The notes beneath the pieces are model-generated. The model was given only the letters and a program-made list of their open reading frames with translations. It did not search any database and was not told where the DNA came from. The position numbers were made by a program, and so were the translations under genes. Below, in pieces: positions 6,005 through 7,972 of a stretch of DNA of 7,972 nt; the stretch's first letter is position 1, and each line of letters begins with the position of its first letter. The stretch comes from DASUAS01 sp036502765 (GTDB lineage: Bacteria > Actinomycetota > Acidimicrobiia > IMCC26256 > DASPTH01), in contig DASXXX010000437.1 in assembly GCA_036502765.1 (NCBI GenBank), positions 1 to 7,972 on the forward strand, in the 5' to 3' direction.

Positions 6005-6448
6005 ATGTCAGTCGACGTCGAGACCGACATCGCGATCGCACGACCGATCGAGGTCGTGGCTGCCTACGCGGCCGATCCGGTCAACGCTCCGGAGTGGTAC
6101 GCGAACATCCGGACGGTCGAGTGGGTCACGGGGCCGGAGGTCCGCGTGGGTGCACAGGTCCGCTTCGTCGCCCGTTTCCTCGGGCGCACCCTGACCTACA
6201 CCTACCAGTTCGTCGACGTCGTCCCGTTGGCCCGACTGGTCATGCGGACCGAAGAGGGCCCGTTCCCGATGGAGACCACGTACACGTGGGCGGCCCTCGA
6301 TGAACACTCGACGCGCATGACGTTGCGGAACCGAGGCGAACCGGCGGGGTTCTCGAAGCTGGCCGCACCGTTCATGGAACCGGCGATGCGTCGCGCCAAC
6401 CGCAAGGACCTGGTCACGCTGCGAAGCGTCCTCGAGGGTTCGGCGTAG
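6005..6448 (+). CDS. SRPBCC (polyketide cyclase / START-like) family protein
   Basis: A 147-residue protein. The opening VDVETDIAIARPIEVVAAYA (3-22) is the characteristic first strand and helix of the SRPBCC hydrophobic-cavity fold; ADPVNAPEWYANIRTVEWVTG (23-43) is its usual D-x-x-x-x-P-x-W-x continuation, followed by VGAQVRFVARFLGRTLTYTY strands (48-67) and a long C-terminal helix (about 117-145). Such proteins bind hydrophobic ligands and some catalyse cyclisation, hydration or transfer; no catalytic signature can be named here. It begins 3 bp after the ligase stop behind a good GAGGAG site, so it belongs to the P450 operon. Its arginine codon use differs from the ligase before it: CGA is 4 of 15 arginines here, against about 1 in 38 in the ligase, hinting at a different origin or expression level. 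Confidence 0.88.
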   Translation: MSVDVETDIAIARPIEVVAAYAADPVNAPEWYANIRTVEWVTGPEVRVGAQVRFVARFLGRTLTYTYQFVDVVPLARLVMRTEEGPFPMETTYTWAALDEHSTRMTLRNRGEPAGFSKLAAPFMEPAMRRANRKDLVTLRSVLEGSA

Positions 6449-6460
6449 CCTGCGCGTCGA

Positions 6461-6928
6461 ATGGACCCACACGAAGCGACCCGACTCGATGCATCGCAAC
6501 TGCACGGCCCCGTCGGGGACGACGGCATCGCCCCTGCCGACCGCGACGCGGTGTGCCGTCTGGCGCGCGCCTACGGCTTCGGCATCGACCACCGCGACGA
6601 AGCGCTGGTGCGGAGCCTCTTCACCGACGACGCGGTCGTCGCCGGCGCTCTCGGCATGTCATCCGCGTCGGAGTACGTCCCGAAGCTGATCGCCGGCGCA
6701 TCCGAGTACGTCGCCACGCAGCACAACATCACCAACCAGTACGTCGGGCGCGCTCTCGACGATCATGCCGACCTCGTCGTGCACAGCTACGCGGTCGCGT
6801 TGCACTTCGATGCCGACGGCACCGACCTCGCGATGGGCGTCGAGTACCGCGACCGCGCCCGCCACAGCGCCCGCGGCTGGCTGATCTCCCATCGCAACAC
6901 CGTCGCCGTCTGGCGTCGACCCGGCTGA
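6461..6928 (+). CDS. SnoaL-like / NTF2-fold protein, second copy
   Basis: A 155-residue protein of the SnoaL_4-type NTF2 fold. The core helix and strand read LARAYGFGIDHRDEALVRSL then FTDDAVV (34-60), parallel to the first SnoaL-like gene in this window. QHNITNQYV (87-95) sits where family members often carry polar cavity residues, and the final strands GVEYRDRARHSARGWLISHR (126-145) match the typical end of the fold. About 25 extra residues precede the fold compared with the first copy, with no motif in them; a later start is possible but no in-frame ATG lies between. There is no Shine-Dalgarno; TAGCCT, containing the SRPBCC stop codon, lies 9 bases upstream and could be an internal promoter. 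It is 12 bp after the SRPBCC gene and probably last in the P450 operon. Its role may be isomerase, dehydratase or ligand binding. Confidence 0.85.
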   Translation: MDPHEATRLDASQLHGPVGDDGIAPADRDAVCRLARAYGFGIDHRDEALVRSLFTDDAVVAGALGMSSASEYVPKLIAGASEYVATQHNITNQYVGRALDDHADLVVHSYAVALHFDADGTDLAMGVEYRDRARHSARGWLISHRNTVAVWRRPG

Positions 6929-6933
6929 CGTCA
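6926..6933. repeat. TGACGTCA palindrome holding two convergent stop codons
   Basis: The eight-base perfect palindrome TGACGTCA contains the TGA of the second SnoaL-like gene on the plus strand and the TGA of the HNH remnant on the minus strand, 2 bases apart. No hairpin-plus-T-run terminator accompanies it. Confidence 0.5.
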
Positions 6934-7345
6934 CGGTGGCCCCCGGCTGGCGGTGACGAGCTCGAGCCCATCGGGCAGGTTCGGGTTCCCCACCAACGCG
7001 AGCAGTCCGCGGGGGATCAACAGCCGGTGATGGGCGCGGCACACCGCGGCGAGGTTCGAGATCTCGTCTGGGCCACCCCAGGTGCTGGGCACCAGGTGGT
7101 GAGCCTGGAGACCTCTGCGTCGCGCGCAGCCCGGGATCCGACAGTGCGTGTCGCGCAACAGGACGGCGCGGCGCAGCTTGTAGGAGATCCCCGGCGTCGC
7201 CCGTCCGATCGCCAGCACCGCGCCGTCGTCGTCGACGAGCACGGGCTCGATGTTCGAGCAGTAACCGCGCCCGGTCGCGCCGCAACCACTCCGAGGAGTG
7301 GGTGCGCAGCTCGTCGACCAGCACGTCGAACATGCACTGATCCAA
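6931..7345 (-). pseudogene. Remnant of a DUF222/13E12-type HNH endonuclease
   Basis: The C-terminal part is clear: IEPVLVDDDGAVLAIGRATP leads into LRRAVLLRDTHCRIPGCARR and AHHLVPSTWGGPDEISNLAA, then VCRAHHRLL. This gives a CxxxxC pair, a HH, an N and a further HH, the HNH zinc-finger nuclease pattern found at the end of DUF222/13E12-repeat proteins. Full members have 350-500 residues with a helical DUF222 domain first; here only about 110 residues are convincing. Upstream of about 7270 the same frame turns into cysteine/serine-rich nonsense, while another minus frame (from TTG at 7345) reads MFDVLVDELRTHSSEWLRRD, which looks more protein-like. A frameshift near 7255-7280 plus loss of the N-terminal domain explains this. 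These genes occur in many copies in actinobacteria, and recombination between copies often leaves fragments. The exact break cannot be fixed by eye; a short functional HNH protein is the less likely alternative. Confidence 0.7.
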
Positions 7346-7370
7346 TCATGGGGGTGTGACACTCATTCGT

Positions 7371-7400
7371 CCGATCACGGCGGGTTCCAACCCCGATCAC
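7371..7400. promoter_or_regulatory. Symmetric repeat cluster upstream of the FMN reductase
   Basis: CCGATCAC occurs at 7371-7378 and 7393-7400, 22 bases apart, about two helical turns. Between them is the perfect inverted repeat GGGTT CC AACCC at 7382-7393. The arrangement looks like a regulator-binding region for the gene starting at 7443. This gap, from about 7346 to 7442, contains no other recognisable element besides a putative -10. Confidence 0.4.
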
Positions 7401-7429
7401 CCCCGCAATCTGGTTGAATCCGCAAGCAC

Positions 7430-7435
7430 TACGGT
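7430..7435 (+). promoter_or_regulatory. Putative -10 box for leaderless transcription of the FMN reductase
   Basis: TACGGT ends 7 bases before the ATG at 7443, and there is no Shine-Dalgarno, which fits leaderless initiation. TTGAAT at 7414-7419 is too close to serve as a normal -35. Confidence 0.35.
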
Positions 7436-7442
7436 GGCCACC

Positions 7443-7972
7443 ATGCGCATCGCGGTGATCACCGGCACCACCCGTGAGGGCCGCTTCAGCGGTCTCGTCG
7501 CCGAGTGGCTCACCGGTCACCTGGCCGAGCATCCCGAGTTCGACCTCGAGGGCATCGACCTGCGCGATCACCCGCTCCCCTTCTTCGACGGCATGGCGCC
7601 GGCCCGCACCGGGCGCGACTACCCACGCGACGACGTCGCCGCGCTCGGCAACGCCATCGACCGCGCCGACGGCTTCGTCATCCTCACCGGCGAATACAAC
7701 CACGGCTACCCCGCCGTCCTCAAGAACGCCATGGACTGGACGTTCGTCGAGTGGCGCCACAAGCCCATCACGTTCGTCGGGTGGGGCAACGTGGGTGGCG
7801 CGCGTGCGATCGAACAACTGCGGCAGGTCGGAGTGGAGTTCGAGATGGCACCGCTGCGCCACGCGGTGCACATCCTCCCGGAGACCATGATCGCGGTGCG
7901 TCAGGCCGGTGACGACGCCGACGTCTCACTCCTGGCGCCGCTCGCACCGAAGCTCGACCTGATGATCGACGA
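7443..7972 (+). CDS. NADPH-dependent FMN reductase, flavodoxin-like fold (runs off right edge)
   Basis: An open frame from ATG 7443 to the window end gives 176 residues, nearly the 180-200 residues usual for the family, so only the C-terminus is missing. MRIAVITGTTREGRFS (1-16) is the first strand and FMN phosphate-binding loop. GEYNHGYPAVLKNAMDW (83-99) is the family signature around the flavin ring (E-Y-N-x-x-x-P-x-x-L-K-N-A-x-D-W). FVGWGNVGGARAIEQLR (111-127) is the following strand-loop-helix, in the position of the usual S-x-G-G-x-R-A. These cytoplasmic enzymes reduce FMN or quinones with NAD(P)H; some supply reduced flavin to monooxygenases, others protect against quinones. Its own promoter-like region and the HNH remnant separate it from the P450 operon, so a shared role is not shown. 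Confidence 0.9.
   Translation, partial: MRIAVITGTTREGRFSGLVAEWLTGHLAEHPEFDLEGIDLRDHPLPFFDGMAPARTGRDYPRDDVAALGNAIDRADGFVILTGEYNHGYPAVLKNAMDWTFVEWRHKPITFVGWGNVGGARAIEQLRQVGVEFEMAPLRHAVHILPETMIAVRQAGDDADVSLLAPLAPKLDLMID

Noticed and set aside
4576..6303. A 575-codon plus-strand frame overlapping the second ligase and SRPBCC gene
   Set aside because: Same composition artefact; the true frame is proven by the ligase and SRPBCC motifs.
7017..7871. A 284-codon minus-strand frame across the FMN reductase start
   Set aside because: Shadow of the FMN reductase, which carries a clear flavin-binding signature on the plus strand.

Overview
The window is GC-rich DNA (roughly 70% G+C by eye), densely packed with genes. 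Codon third positions are strongly G/C-biased, GTG starts are common, and some start codons lack a Shine-Dalgarno sequence but have a TAnnnT box a few bases upstream. This, with the gene families present, points to an actinobacterium with a large lipid, steroid or xenobiotic catabolic repertoire. An uncultured Acidimicrobiia-like lineage is my best guess, but taxonomy cannot be proven from this window.

Layout from left to right: (1) the 5' end of a minus-strand AMP-dependent acyl-CoA synthetase/ligase runs off the left edge. (2) Divergent from it is a plus-strand pair, a SnoaL-like small protein and a bile-acid-CoA-ligase-like adenylate-forming enzyme, coupled by a GTGA stop/start overlap. 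(3) Convergent to this pair is a minus-strand two-gene operon, VOC (glyoxalase-fold) protein then cupin; its stop codon overlaps the ligase stop. (4) Divergent from that operon across 61 bp is a plus-strand operon: a cytochrome P450 resembling the CYP125/CYP142/CYP124 group, a second acyl-CoA ligase, an SRPBCC/polyketide-cyclase-like protein, and a second SnoaL-like protein. (5) A minus-strand remnant of an HNH endonuclease of the DUF222/13E12-repeat type is broken at its 5' end. (6) A plus-strand NADPH-dependent FMN reductase runs off the right edge.

How the genes may work together (inference): three acyl-CoA ligases, one P450 and four small fold-type proteins (two SnoaL, one SRPBCC, one cupin), plus a VOC protein, look like a catabolic island. 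The P450 would oxidise a hydrophobic substrate, the next gene would activate the resulting acid with CoA, and the small proteins could isomerise, hydrate, cleave or bind intermediates. Relatives of the P450 act on steroid or branched aliphatic side chains, so a sterol, bile acid or isoprenoid substrate is plausible but unproven. The terminal FMN reductase is a separate unit that could in principle supply reduced flavin.

No tRNA, rRNA, CRISPR array, insertion sequence, origin or clear intrinsic terminator was seen. The only stretches without an intact gene are the three promoter gaps (228-264, 2953-3013 and about 7346-7442) and the HNH remnant.
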